The notes under the pieces are model-generated. The model searched no databases. It saw only the letters and a program-made list of their open reading frames with translations, and was not told where the DNA came from. Shown piece after piece: positions 55,764 through 63,545 of a DNA stretch of 64,000 nucleotides; position 1 is the first letter of the stretch, and each line of letters begins with the position of its first letter. The position numbers and the translations under genes were made by a program. Source of the stretch: Thiohalocapsa sp963704155 (GTDB taxonomy: Bacteria > Pseudomonadota > Gammaproteobacteria > Chromatiales > Chromatiaceae). Location of the stretch: positions 1 to 64,000 of the forward strand of contig CAVPHF010000029.1 in NCBI GenBank assembly GCA_963704155.1. Direction: 5' to 3'.

Positions 55764-56043
55764 TGCGCCCATTGCCGCCGGAGACGCTTGTCTTGTTGGC
55801 CCGGCTGGCGACCACTCAGGCGATTTCTGTCAAATCGCATACCAGCTGACTTGTCTTGACGCCCGCCTTCCGTGTCGCACCGCCAGTCACATAGCTCGGC
55901 TATGCTCCTGGCGGTGCTCCTTGAAGGCGAACCTCAATCCGGCGTCATCTGGTGCGAGATTTTCCGGCAATCGCCTAAACACGGCGGAATGAACAAGGCC
56001 GCGGTTCCGGACTTGGCCATCCGGCCAAGGCTACAATCGTCGG

Positions 56044-57351
56044 ATGAACGATGAGCGCTTCGCTTGGCTTCGACTAACGCTGCTCGGGCTGCTGAGCGGT
56101 CTGCTGGCCGGGCTGGTCGTGGTCGCCTTCCAAGCGGGGGTGGAGGTCGGCCAGCGGCTGCTGCTGCCCGGTGGGCAGAGCGGGAACTTCGAGGCACTGG
56201 CGGGCTGGATGCGCGTCGCGCTGCCGGTGCTGGTCGGACTGCTGCTCGGGCTGGTGTTCGACTGGCTGCCGCCGGCGCGCCGCGAGGTCGGCGTCACGCA
56301 CGTGCTCAAGCGGCTGCAAGCGCCTGGCCACGAACGTCTGCCGCCAGCCAACATGCTGACCCAGTTCTTCGGTGCCGTCGTCTCGATCGTCGGCGGCCAT
56401 TCGGTCGACCGGGAAGGACCCTCGGTGCATCTTGGCGCGGCCAGCGCCAGTCTGGTTGGGCAGCGCCTGCGTCTGAGCGCCGAGGACGACATCACGCTGG
56501 CGGCATGCGGCGCTGCCGCCGCCATCGCCGCGGCCTTCGAGACGCCGCTGGCCGGCGTCGTCTTCGCGATCGAGGTGTTGCGTGTCCGCTATCAGGTCAG
56601 TCGCTACCTGCCGGTCATCGTTGCCGCCGTGGTCGGCGCAATGGTCAGCCGAAGTCTGGCCATCAACGACTCCGCGCTGGCAGTGCAGGCGGTCTATTCT
56701 GCGACCGAGTGGCGACTGCCGACCCTGCTCGCGCTCGGCGTCATCACCGGGCTGCTGGCGGTCGCGTTTATTGGTTTGTGCGCGGGCGTCGCATCACGCG
56801 CCAGCCGATGGCGCTGCACGCTGAGCTTTCCGCTGGCCGGATTGATCACCGGACTGCTCGCGCTCTGGATGCCGGAGATCATGGGCACGAGCTACGACAC
56901 CTTGCAGCGACTGTTGCAGGGGCAGGGCGAGTTGCTGCTCGCGCTGGGGCTAATGGCGACCAAGCTGGTCGCGACCGGTTGCGCCATTGGGCTGCGCGTT
57001 CCTGGCGGCCTAATCGGCCCGACCCTGTTCATCGGCGGTGCCGCAGGCTCCGCCGTCGGGCTTGCACTGCAGGAATTCGCGCCGCTGCAGGCAGGGTCCG
57101 CGGGTTTCTACGCCACCATCGGCATGGTGGCAATGATGGGCGCGACGCTGCGCGCGCCGCTTGCCGCGCTCACCGCGCTGCTCGAACTCACCGCCAATCC
57201 CAACATTATCCTCCCCGGTATGATCGCGGTTGCCTGTGCCGAGCTGGTCACGCGGCTGGTGCATGGACAGAAATCGGTGTTCGATGTCTTGCTGGACGTA
57301 CAGAGCCGAGCTGCGCGAACGCAGCCGCAAAAGAAGGCGACCAGCGCTTGA
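56044..57351 (+). CDS. CLC-type voltage-gated chloride channel or H+/Cl- antiporter
   Basis: A 435-residue polytopic protein of the CLC family. The selectivity and gating loops are recognisable: GGHSVDREGPSVHLGA carries the gating Glu in REGP although Asp replaces the preceding Gly; AFETPLAGVVFAIEVL follows; and GLRVPGGLIGPTLFIGG is the filter region, with Ile-Gly-Pro in place of the common Phe-x-Pro. RAPLAALTALLELTAN supports the family. No CBS domains follow. Whether it exchanges protons or fluoride cannot be decided from these motifs. It appears to be a single-gene unit. Confidence 0.9.
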   Translation: MNDERFAWLRLTLLGLLSGLLAGLVVVAFQAGVEVGQRLLLPGGQSGNFEALAGWMRVALPVLVGLLLGLVFDWLPPARREVGVTHVLKRLQAPGHERLPPANMLTQFFGAVVSIVGGHSVDREGPSVHLGAASASLVGQRLRLSAEDDITLAACGAAAAIAAAFETPLAGVVFAIEVLRVRYQVSRYLPVIVAAVVGAMVSRSLAINDSALAVQAVYSATEWRLPTLLALGVITGLLAVAFIGLCAGVASRASRWRCTLSFPLAGLITGLLALWMPEIMGTSYDTLQRLLQGQGELLLALGLMATKLVATGCAIGLRVPGGLIGPTLFIGGAAGSAVGLALQEFAPLQAGSAGFYATIGMVAMMGATLRAPLAALTALLELTANPNIILPGMIAVACAELVTRLVHGQKSVFDVLLDVQSRAARTQPQKKATSA

Positions 57352-57449
57352 GCACGCGTTGAATTCGGGCTATCGTTTTTGCCGTCGGCAGGCCAAACAC
57401 GAGTCGTAGCCGACGTCATTTGTCAACGCAAGGTCAAGGAGGTTTTGGT

Positions 57450-57683
57450 ATGAATCGAAGCAAGGCCTTAATCAACGGAGCCTTCGCCGCCGCGGCCATC
57501 GCGCTGGTTGCGATGCATGGCAACGCCACGGCGGCCGACTGCAAGGGACTCGAAAAGGCCAAGTGCGAAGGCAATAGCAGTTGTTCCTGGGTGGACAGCT
57601 ACAAGCGCAAGGACGGCGTCCAGGTCAGTGGGCATTGCCGGAAAAAGGGCGGCAAGAAATCACTGTTGCCTTCCGACGACTAA
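57450..57683 (+). CDS. Small secreted Cys-rich protein
   Basis: A 77-residue protein. A signal peptide (residues 1-29, ending NATAA) is followed by DCKGLEKAKCEGNSSCSWVD, then a Lys-rich loop and SGHCRKKGGKK. The four Cys with a Trp after the third resemble a PSI-type disulfide knot. AGGAGG stands eight bases upstream of ATG 57450, so the start is secure and expression is likely good. The mature protein is very basic. I do not know its function; a hairpin terminator follows, making it a single-gene unit. Confidence 0.78.
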   Translation: MNRSKALINGAFAAAAIALVAMHGNATAADCKGLEKAKCEGNSSCSWVDSYKRKDGVQVSGHCRKKGGKKSLLPSDD

Positions 57684-57719
57684 TCCACTTTTTCTGCTGA
57701 TTCGATAGGGATACGCGGG

Positions 57720-57757
57720 ACGGCCTGGCCGCAACAGCCGGGCCGTTCGGCGTTTTC
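57720..57757 (+). terminator. Probable terminator after the Cys-rich protein gene
   Basis: ACGGCCTGGC (57720-57729) pairs with GCCGGGCCGT (57737-57746) over a 7-base loop, with one T-G wobble, followed eight bases later by GTTTTC. It sits 37 bases after the stop. Confidence 0.6.
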
Positions 57758-57821
57758 TACCGCCGAGGCCGGACCGCCGGCCTGATTGCCCGACCGTCGA
57801 AACGACGAGGGGACAGAGTTC

Positions 57822-58388
57822 ATGTTGATTGGCGGAACCACCGTCCTTGTCATCCTGCTCGCGGCGGCCGGCTACGCGATTGCCGTCTACAACGGACTCG
57901 TGCGCGCACGCCAAATGATGCAGGAGGCCTGGAGCGGGATCGACGTCCAGCTCAAACGGCGCGCTGATCTGATCCCGAATCTGGTGGAAACCGTCAAGGG
58001 CTATGCGGCCCACGAGAAGGAAGCGCTGGAACGGGTCACCGAGATGCGCGCCCGCGCACAGAGCGTGCCGTCGGGCGACATCGACGGACGCGCTGCCGCC
58101 GAGGGCATGCTGAGCCAGGCGCTCGGCCGACTGATGGCGGTCGCCGAGGCCTACCCGGATCTGAAGGCGAGTCAGAACTTCACCGAGCTGCAGCGCTCGC
58201 TGGAGACCACTGAGCGCGAGATCCAGATGGCACGCCGCTACTACAATGGTTCGGTACGCGAGCTGAACACAAAGGTCGAGAGCTTTCCGTCCAACCTCGT
58301 CGCGCGACAGTTCGGCTTCGACAAGGCGCAGTATTTCGAACTCGAGGACGCCGCCGACCGCCAGCTGCCCGAGGTCAAGTTCACTTGA
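57822..58388 (+). CDS. lemA: LemA family protein
   Basis: A 188-residue protein. One N-terminal membrane helix (TTVLVILLAAAGYAIAVYNGL) is followed by the helical LemA domain: RARQMMQEAWSGIDVQLKRR, DLIPNLVETVKGYAAHEKEA and ARRYYNGSVRELNTKVESFP are diagnostic. LemA proteins are widespread and of uncertain function, often paired with a DUF2207/TPM-type protein, as here. I start at ATG 57822; the open frame begins at 57786 but lacks a good site there. The stop overlaps the next gene by four bases. Confidence 0.94.
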   Translation: MLIGGTTVLVILLAAAGYAIAVYNGLVRARQMMQEAWSGIDVQLKRRADLIPNLVETVKGYAAHEKEALERVTEMRARAQSVPSGDIDGRAAAEGMLSQALGRLMAVAEAYPDLKASQNFTELQRSLETTEREIQMARRYYNGSVRELNTKVESFPSNLVARQFGFDKAQYFELEDAADRQLPEVKFT

Positions 58389-60340
58389 GCAGCGGCATCG
58401 GCGCCGGGGTCCGCCGTGCGCTCATCGCCCTTCTCGTCCTCTACGCCTTTGCCGGATCGGCGCGCTCGGCCGAACAGATCCTGCTGTTCGAGAGCGACAT
58501 CGCCATCGACCGCAACGGCGATCTGACGGTCACCGAGACGATTCGGGTCAATGCGGAGGGGCAGCAGATCCGGCGCGGCATCTACCGCGACTTCCCGAAC
58601 ACCTTCGAGGATGCCGACGGACGGGTGCGCAAGAACCGCCTCGATCTGATCTCGGTGACGCGCGACGGCGAGCCGGACGACCACCGGATCGAGCGCGGCG
58701 CCAGATTCCTGCGCATTTACATCGGCAGCGAGGACGTGCTGCTGCAGCCCGGCGTCCACAGCTATCGGATCGCCTATCGCACCGACCGCCAGATCCGTCG
58801 GTTCGACGGCCACGACGAGCTGTTCTGGAATGTGACCGGCACCGAGTGGCTGTTTCCCATCCGTCAGGCGCGTGTCGAGGTGAGCCTGCCGGGGGACGCA
58901 ACCGCCGAGGACACGACCTACTTCACCGGGGCATTCGGCGCGCGCGGTAAGGACGCGCGCGCCGCCCTGATCGACGGCGGCCGGCGGGTCTTGTTCGAGA
59001 CCACCCGTGAGCTCGCTCCGCGTGAGGGACTGACCATTGGCGTCAAGTTCCAGAAGGGCGTCATCGCCGCCCCGACCGATTCGCGCCGGCTCGGCTGGTT
59101 CCTGCGCGATCATGCCGCCGCGCTGCTGTCCACGGTCGGGCTGGCGATCGTGCTGGTCTACTACCTTTGGGCCTGGAGCAAGGTGGGGCGCGATCCACCC
59201 AAGGGGATCGCGGTGCCGCGCTGGGATCCGCCGGATGGAGTCTCTCCCGGCCTCACCCACTATATCTGGAACAAGGGTCTGAAGGACAACGGCTTCCCGG
59301 CGATCTCGGCGGCCGCGGTCAGCCTTGCGGTCAAGGGCCATCTGACCCTTGATCGAACGGCAAAGGAACTGTCGATCCAGCAGACCGGCAAGCCTTGGAG
59401 CGCAGCCGAACTGCCCGCCGGCGAAGCCGCGCTGATGCGCAAGATCGCTGGCTACGGCGGCAACCTGGCGGTTGCCAAGGCGAATGGCAAAAAGGTGCAG
59501 TCGCTGGCCGCACGCTTTCGTGCGGCGATGGAGGGCGAGCACCGATCGGTCTACTACAGGTCCAATACTGCCTACGTCGCCGTTGGCATCGGGCTGTCGA
59601 TCCTGACGGCTGTCGCCGTCGTGCTCTGGGGCGGCGTGCCCGATGAGGCGCTCGCAATCTTGATGCCGGGATTGTTCATGGGTGCGGTCGTCACCGCCAT
59701 GGCAGTCGGCGTCGGCAAACGCGCCCGCCGAGGGCTCGCCGGCAAACTGCAGCTCGTGTTTCTCGCCTTCATCGCCGGGGCGGCCATTATCAACTCGGGC
59801 ATCGTGACAGCGTCCGGAATCCTCGCCGGCGGATCGCCGCCGGTGCCGCTGATGGCGTTGGCGACGCTGCTGATGCTGAACGTCCTGTTCTTTTTCCTGA
59901 TGGGCGCGCCGACACCGCTCGGCCGGCGGCGGATGGACGAGATTGAAGGGCTCAAGACCTATCTGAAGGTCGCCGAGCAGGACCGCATGAACCTGTCGGC
60001 TGCCCCGCCGATGTCGCCCCAACACTATGAGACGCTGCTACCCTACGCGGTTGCACTCGGTGTCGAGAAACCCTGGTCGAGGTCATTTCAGAAGTGGCTC
60101 GCCGCGGCCATGGCCGCCGGCGCCGCGAGTGCGGCCGCCTACCACGGGCCGGACTGGTATCGGGGCCGCCGCGGTTTCGCGGTCAATGACATCGGCTCGA
60201 CCATGGGCAGCCTGGCGGGCGACATGTCCAAGAGCCTCACCGCCTCGCTCCCAGCGCCAAAGAGTTCGTCGTCCGGGTTCTCCGGCGGCGGCGGATTCTC
60301 TGGTGGCGGCGGCGGTGGTGGCGGAGGCGGCGGCTGGTAG
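58385..60340 (+). CDS. DUF2207 membrane protein with poly-Gly tail
   Basis: A 651-residue protein paired with LemA. Translation probably starts at TTG 58385 overlapping the lemA stop. A signal peptide (to about residue 27) leads into the extracytoplasmic DUF2207 domain (QILLFESDIAIDRNGDLTVTETIRV, RRGIYRDFPN). A membrane helix near 245 is followed by a cytoplasmic part with GLKDNGFPAISAAAVSLAVKG, two more helices (about 400-440 and 455-515) and a helical region. The chain ends in SGGGGFSGGGGGGGGGGGW, a Gly-rich tail common in this family. Function is unknown. Confidence 0.9.
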   Translation: MSSGIGAGVRRALIALLVLYAFAGSARSAEQILLFESDIAIDRNGDLTVTETIRVNAEGQQIRRGIYRDFPNTFEDADGRVRKNRLDLISVTRDGEPDDHRIERGARFLRIYIGSEDVLLQPGVHSYRIAYRTDRQIRRFDGHDELFWNVTGTEWLFPIRQARVEVSLPGDATAEDTTYFTGAFGARGKDARAALIDGGRRVLFETTRELAPREGLTIGVKFQKGVIAAPTDSRRLGWFLRDHAAALLSTVGLAIVLVYYLWAWSKVGRDPPKGIAVPRWDPPDGVSPGLTHYIWNKGLKDNGFPAISAAAVSLAVKGHLTLDRTAKELSIQQTGKPWSAAELPAGEAALMRKIAGYGGNLAVAKANGKKVQSLAARFRAAMEGEHRSVYYRSNTAYVAVGIGLSILTAVAVVLWGGVPDEALAILMPGLFMGAVVTAMAVGVGKRARRGLAGKLQLVFLAFIAGAAIINSGIVTASGILAGGSPPVPLMALATLLMLNVLFFFLMGAPTPLGRRRMDEIEGLKTYLKVAEQDRMNLSAAPPMSPQHYETLLPYAVALGVEKPWSRSFQKWLAAAMAAGAASAAAYHGPDWYRGRRGFAVNDIGSTMGSLAGDMSKSLTASLPAPKSSSSGFSGGGGFSGGGGGGGGGGGW

Positions 60341-61017
60341 CGGGGCGGCCAGTGTTTGACGGACTCCGTTAGCGCCGCCGCGTTTATCGGGGCAGTTCGC
60401 CGAAATCGGCGCAATTCAGGACGCGTGGCGAGGTGTGCAGCTCCTCCATCAGCCGCGCGAGATCGATCTCGGCAAACGACGGATAGGAAATCAAGCCGCC
60501 CTGCGGGTCCAGCGGTGAGGGCAGCGACATGGGGCCGGCGCCGTCCATGACAGGCGGCGGTTACCAGGAGAGACCTTGGTCACCTCGAAGCCGGGGCCCG
60601 GTTGGGCGAGGAGGTCCCAGTCCGGCGTCGGCTGGTCCACGGGGAAGGGGCGATCGGGGGCGGGCGTGGCGTCTCACCGATTTCGTTGAGACTCCGCTCG
60701 CGCCGACAAGGAGGGCAGTGCTATGTCACCCTGAAGGCGGTTCGCGCATTGGGCTTGTAGTCCGCCTTCACGCCGGCGTTTCCCTCAGCGGCAATGCCGT
60801 CGTATCGGATACCGACCGATACGCCGGCGGTCTGTCGGACCGGCAAGACCGGCGATCTGGCACTACAGGGCAGCACATTGAACACGCCGAGAACCGACAC
60901 GCGGATGGCAACACAGGCCTGCTTGCTGGAGCGACTGCTGGAAGAACTCGTCAAACAGATCTGGCGGAACCGGCTCCAACCCTGCCGCCCGTTGCCGGTA
61001 TTTGCGGCGCGATCATG
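60341..61017. other. Degenerate intergenic region with gene fragments
   Basis: A 677-base stretch without an intact gene, the least gene-dense part of the window. On the minus strand it holds a frameshifted coding remnant (60384-60673) and a second in-frame coding-like piece around 60721-60830, ending VKADYKPNARTAFRVT. Plus-strand open frames here have implausible compositions. It looks like the residue of one or two decayed genes downstream of the sigma-54 regulator gene. Confidence 0.5.
60384..60673 (-). pseudogene. Frameshifted gene remnant
   Basis: Two overlapping minus-strand frames look coding and continue each other. The first (60673 down to about 60550) reads PDRPFPVDQPTPDWDLLAQP then GPGFEVTKVSPGNRRL; the second (60548 to 60384) continues VMDGAGPMSLPSPLDPQGGL, SYPSFAEIDLARLMEELHTS and ends NCADFGELPR. 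A one-base loss near 60550 would join them into a single C-terminal fragment. A TGA at 60674-60676 blocks the frame upstream. I do not recognise the parent protein. Confidence 0.45.
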
Positions 61018-62625
61018 CTAATTGCGCCCGGTAACGCGGAACTTCTGTGGATCGATGCCGTGCCTTTTTAGCTTCTGGTGGACGGCGCGCGGGCTGATGC
61101 CCATCTGACGCGCCACGGCACTGACGTTGCCGCGAAGGTTTTCGAGTGCCAGCACGATCAGCTGTCCTTCGGTCCGCATGGCCGCTTGCCGCGTCAGGTC
61201 CTTCAGCTTCACGACATCCGCGAGTGCATGCCTGCCGCCGGCATGGGTCTCCTCGCCACCGAGCGCGAGCGACTCGATCAGGGTACCGCGCGAGAATAGG
61301 AAGCTGCGCTCCAAGACGTTCTCGAGTTCGCGCACATTGCCGGGCCACGGATAGCTCATCATCTGGCTCCATGCGTGATCACCTAGCACCTTGCGCAGTC
61401 CGCCATAGCGCGCGGCGATACGATGCAGGATGCTCTGGGCCAATGCGTTGAGATCTTCACGCCGTTCGCGCAGGGGCGGAATCGGGATCGGCACGACGTT
61501 GAGACGATAGTAGAGATCGTCGCGAAACTCACCAGCGGCGACACAGTCCTCGATGCGGCGGTTCGACGCGGCCAGGATGCGCACGTCCGTGTGCATGGTC
61601 TGGCGACCGCCGACCCGCTCGAACTCGTTCTCCTGCAGCACGCGCAGCAGCTTGGCCTGTGCCGAGATCGGCAGATTGTCGATCTCATCGAGAAACAGGG
61701 TGCCGCCCTCCGCCCTTTCAAACAGCCCATGGTGGACATCATAGGCGCCGGTAAAGGCGCCTTTCTCGTGACCGAACAAGGCGTTTTCAACGAGGTCCTG
61801 AGGGATGGCACCGCAGTTGACGGCAACGAACTCTGCTTCGCTTCGGTCGCTCAGTGCATGCACCAGGCGCGCGATGACCTCCTTGCCGACACCAGTCTCG
61901 CCACTGATCAGCACCGTCGCCAGCGTTGGTGCCACCAGTTTGGCCGCATCGATGGCGCGCAGCATCGATGCACTCTCGGCGATGATGTTGAGCTGCTTCG
62001 GCGTCTCTTGCCGCGCGCCGCGACGACTGCCCGCGCACCAGGCCTCTTCGATCTCGGTCGAGGCTTCGACACGGTGCGCACCGGCCGCCGGCCGACTGAC
62101 CAGCATCCCCTGTTGATAGCGGTACTCATCACCCTCGGTTTCGCCACATTTGCTCTCGTCAACACTGATGCAGACTTCGCATCGGGAGTCACCGACGGCG
62201 ATACGCTGGCGCAGCGCTACCTTGGCGTAACCGAAGTTGCGTGCCGCGATGCCACCGAAGACGCTGGATGTCATCCGACACAACTCCGGCGCCTCGCGCA
62301 CGGCGTCGCCGAACGGGCAGCGTGAATTGACGACTCGGATCAGGCCAGGCTCACTCGAGGCGCGCGAAAAGTTGCCGCCGATCTGATTCTTGATGCGCAC
62401 GATGATGTCGGCATACTGATCGTGATCGATCTCGCCCTGCAGCCCGAGCTGCTCGCGGCAGATGCGTTCGAAGCACGGGCCAGCCGTCAATCCAATCGAC
62501 TCGACATAGCCGACGCTGCTCTCGCACTGGGTACAGCCCATCTGTCCCGCCGTCCGCAGACTCTGGACCACGAACATCTGCAGGAACTTGATGGGGCTCA
62601 TCGCTGGTGCCGCGGGTTTTGACAT
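61018..62625 (-). CDS. Sigma-54-dependent activator with methanogen-output-like sensory domain
   Basis: A 535-residue enhancer-binding protein. Residues 1-190 form a sensory domain rich in Cys: GCTQCESSVGYVESIGLTAG, NSRCPFGDAV, ELCRMTSSVFGGIAARNFGYAKV, RCEVCISVD, which resembles V4R/methanogen output domain 1 sensors that may bind a metal, heme or small ligand. The AAA+ domain has Walker A GETGVGKE (about 241-248), the sigma-54 contact GAFTGA (about 286) and Walker B GGTLFLDEID. A Fis-type HTH ends the chain (NVSAVARQMGISPRAVHQKL). ATG 62625 has GGAG upstream; the frame extends to 62928 without coding character. Its target genes are not evident. Confidence 0.9.
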   Translation of the reverse strand: MSKPAAPAMSPIKFLQMFVVQSLRTAGQMGCTQCESSVGYVESIGLTAGPCFERICREQLGLQGEIDHDQYADIIVRIKNQIGGNFSRASSEPGLIRVVNSRCPFGDAVREAPELCRMTSSVFGGIAARNFGYAKVALRQRIAVGDSRCEVCISVDESKCGETEGDEYRYQQGMLVSRPAAGAHRVEASTEIEEAWCAGSRRGARQETPKQLNIIAESASMLRAIDAAKLVAPTLATVLISGETGVGKEVIARLVHALSDRSEAEFVAVNCGAIPQDLVENALFGHEKGAFTGAYDVHHGLFERAEGGTLFLDEIDNLPISAQAKLLRVLQENEFERVGGRQTMHTDVRILAASNRRIEDCVAAGEFRDDLYYRLNVVPIPIPPLRERREDLNALAQSILHRIAARYGGLRKVLGDHAWSQMMSYPWPGNVRELENVLERSFLFSRGTLIESLALGGEETHAGGRHALADVVKLKDLTRQAAMRTEGQLIVLALENLRGNVSAVARQMGISPRAVHQKLKRHGIDPQKFRVTGRN

Positions 62626-62705
62626 GGCCGTTTGCTCCGCATCGCGTTGCGCACCGGGCGCAGCCGCGGCGACTGATTGCCTGTGCAAAATGCTCGCAGG
62701 CGGCG

Positions 62706-63149
62706 TCATCGCCGTTCGAACTCGACCTCGCGTATCGCACAGTCCCGATCGGCGCACATTCGGCACCGCCGGCAAAAGTGCGCATTGCGCAGGTGAGCGA
62801 CGACCAAGACCAGGCCGCCCAGCACCGTGGCGGAGGCCTCGGACGATTCGCTCAACAAGCCTTCGGGGGCCGTTACCCCGAGTGAAATCAGCCCGAAACC
62901 GATGATGGCCGCTGTTGCTATCTGCCATTGCCGATGGTTTAGGCAGCCGGGCAAAAAGGCCAGCAGGCCGATCGCCAGGATCGCCAGCGCGAACGCGGCA
63001 TGGGTCTGCCTTTCAACCGCCTCAAGGATCGGCAAAAAGACCACGAGCAGCGGGACCATCAGGCAATGCGCTACACAAAGCGTCGAAGCGCCTATGCCGG
63101 CCAGATCCCAAAATGACCTTGTTATCGTGTTTGGGGCAAGTGTAGTCAC
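62706..63149 (-). CDS. MerC-domain membrane protein
   Basis: A 147-residue protein with four membrane helices. TLCVAHCLMVPLLVVFLP, with the Cys25-x3-Cys29 pair in helix 1, is the MerC motif; LLAFLPGCLNHRQWQI follows in the loop. MerC takes up mercuric ion in mer operons, but many chromosomal relatives without merA are of unknown role. The C-terminal tail FCRRCRMCADRDC adds four Cys and may bind metal. Translation starts at GTG 63149 with AGGAGG eight bases upstream, not at the 63269 end of the open frame. It lies 40 bases from the FmdB-like gene. Confidence 0.85.
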   Translation of the reverse strand: MTTLAPNTITRSFWDLAGIGASTLCVAHCLMVPLLVVFLPILEAVERQTHAAFALAILAIGLLAFLPGCLNHRQWQIATAAIIGFGLISLGVTAPEGLLSESSEASATVLGGLVLVVAHLRNAHFCRRCRMCADRDCAIREVEFERR

Positions 63150-63189
63150 TAAAGCATCCTCCTGTTTTTTATCCGGCCAGGCCGTTCGA

Positions 63190-63405
63190 TCAAGGGCAGC
63201 ATCTGCAACCCTTGCCGCACTGCGGCAGCGATCGCGCGGCGGCGTCGCGGCCACGAGCCATGGCGCCATGGACCGCTGGCGCCGATAGAATCTGGCGCTC
63301 CGCTAGACCACCGCAGCGCGGGCATGGTGGAGCGGCGGCCGAGATCGCATGCATGGCGTCGAAGCGGCTTCGGCAGTGCACGCACTTGTAGTCATACACA
63401 GGCAT
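63190..63405 (-). CDS. FmdB family zinc-ribbon protein
   Basis: A 71-residue protein. MPVYDYKCVHCRSRF with Cys8 and Cys11, and APPCPRCGG with Cys28 and Cys31, form the zinc ribbon of the FmdB family (putative regulatory proteins). The C-terminus ends CGKGCRCCP, four more Cys in a short tail, which is unusual and could hold a second metal. GGAGAA stands upstream of ATG 63405. It is encoded just upstream of the MerC-like gene and probably shares its transcript. Confidence 0.88.
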   Translation of the reverse strand: MPVYDYKCVHCRSRFDAMHAISAAAPPCPRCGGLAERQILSAPAVHGAMARGRDAAARSLPQCGKGCRCCP

Positions 63406-63545
63406 AGGGCGTTCTCCTAGGGGGCCTAAGCGATGTCCGGCCGGGGCCTTTGCGGCCGGGTCGAACAAATCGTCGGGCGCTTGGCGGCAGTTTGCCGGGC
63501 TTGGCCATGGCGGCTATCCGGCACGACGGCGGACAGACCGAGCAA

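Noticed and set aside
55820..55838. Inverted repeat GCGATTT-CTGTC-AAATCGC
   Set aside because: It is a neat 7-bp palindrome after the small secreted protein gene but has no T-run and no known regulator to assign, so I do not call it a terminator or operator.
56064..57362. A 432-codon plus-strand frame almost coincident with the CLC gene
   Set aside because: The other frame encodes a membrane protein with CLC motifs; this one is an Arg/Ala/Gly-rich translation with no hydrophobic segments.
58241..60025. A 594-codon minus-strand open frame
   Set aside because: It lies opposite lemA and the DUF2207 gene, which have recognisable domains and coupled starts.
60529..61071. A 180-codon plus-strand frame in the degenerate region
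   Set aside because: The product is Arg/Gly/Pro-rich and the frame overlaps the 3' end of the sigma-54 activator; the minus strand carries the more natural coding traces.
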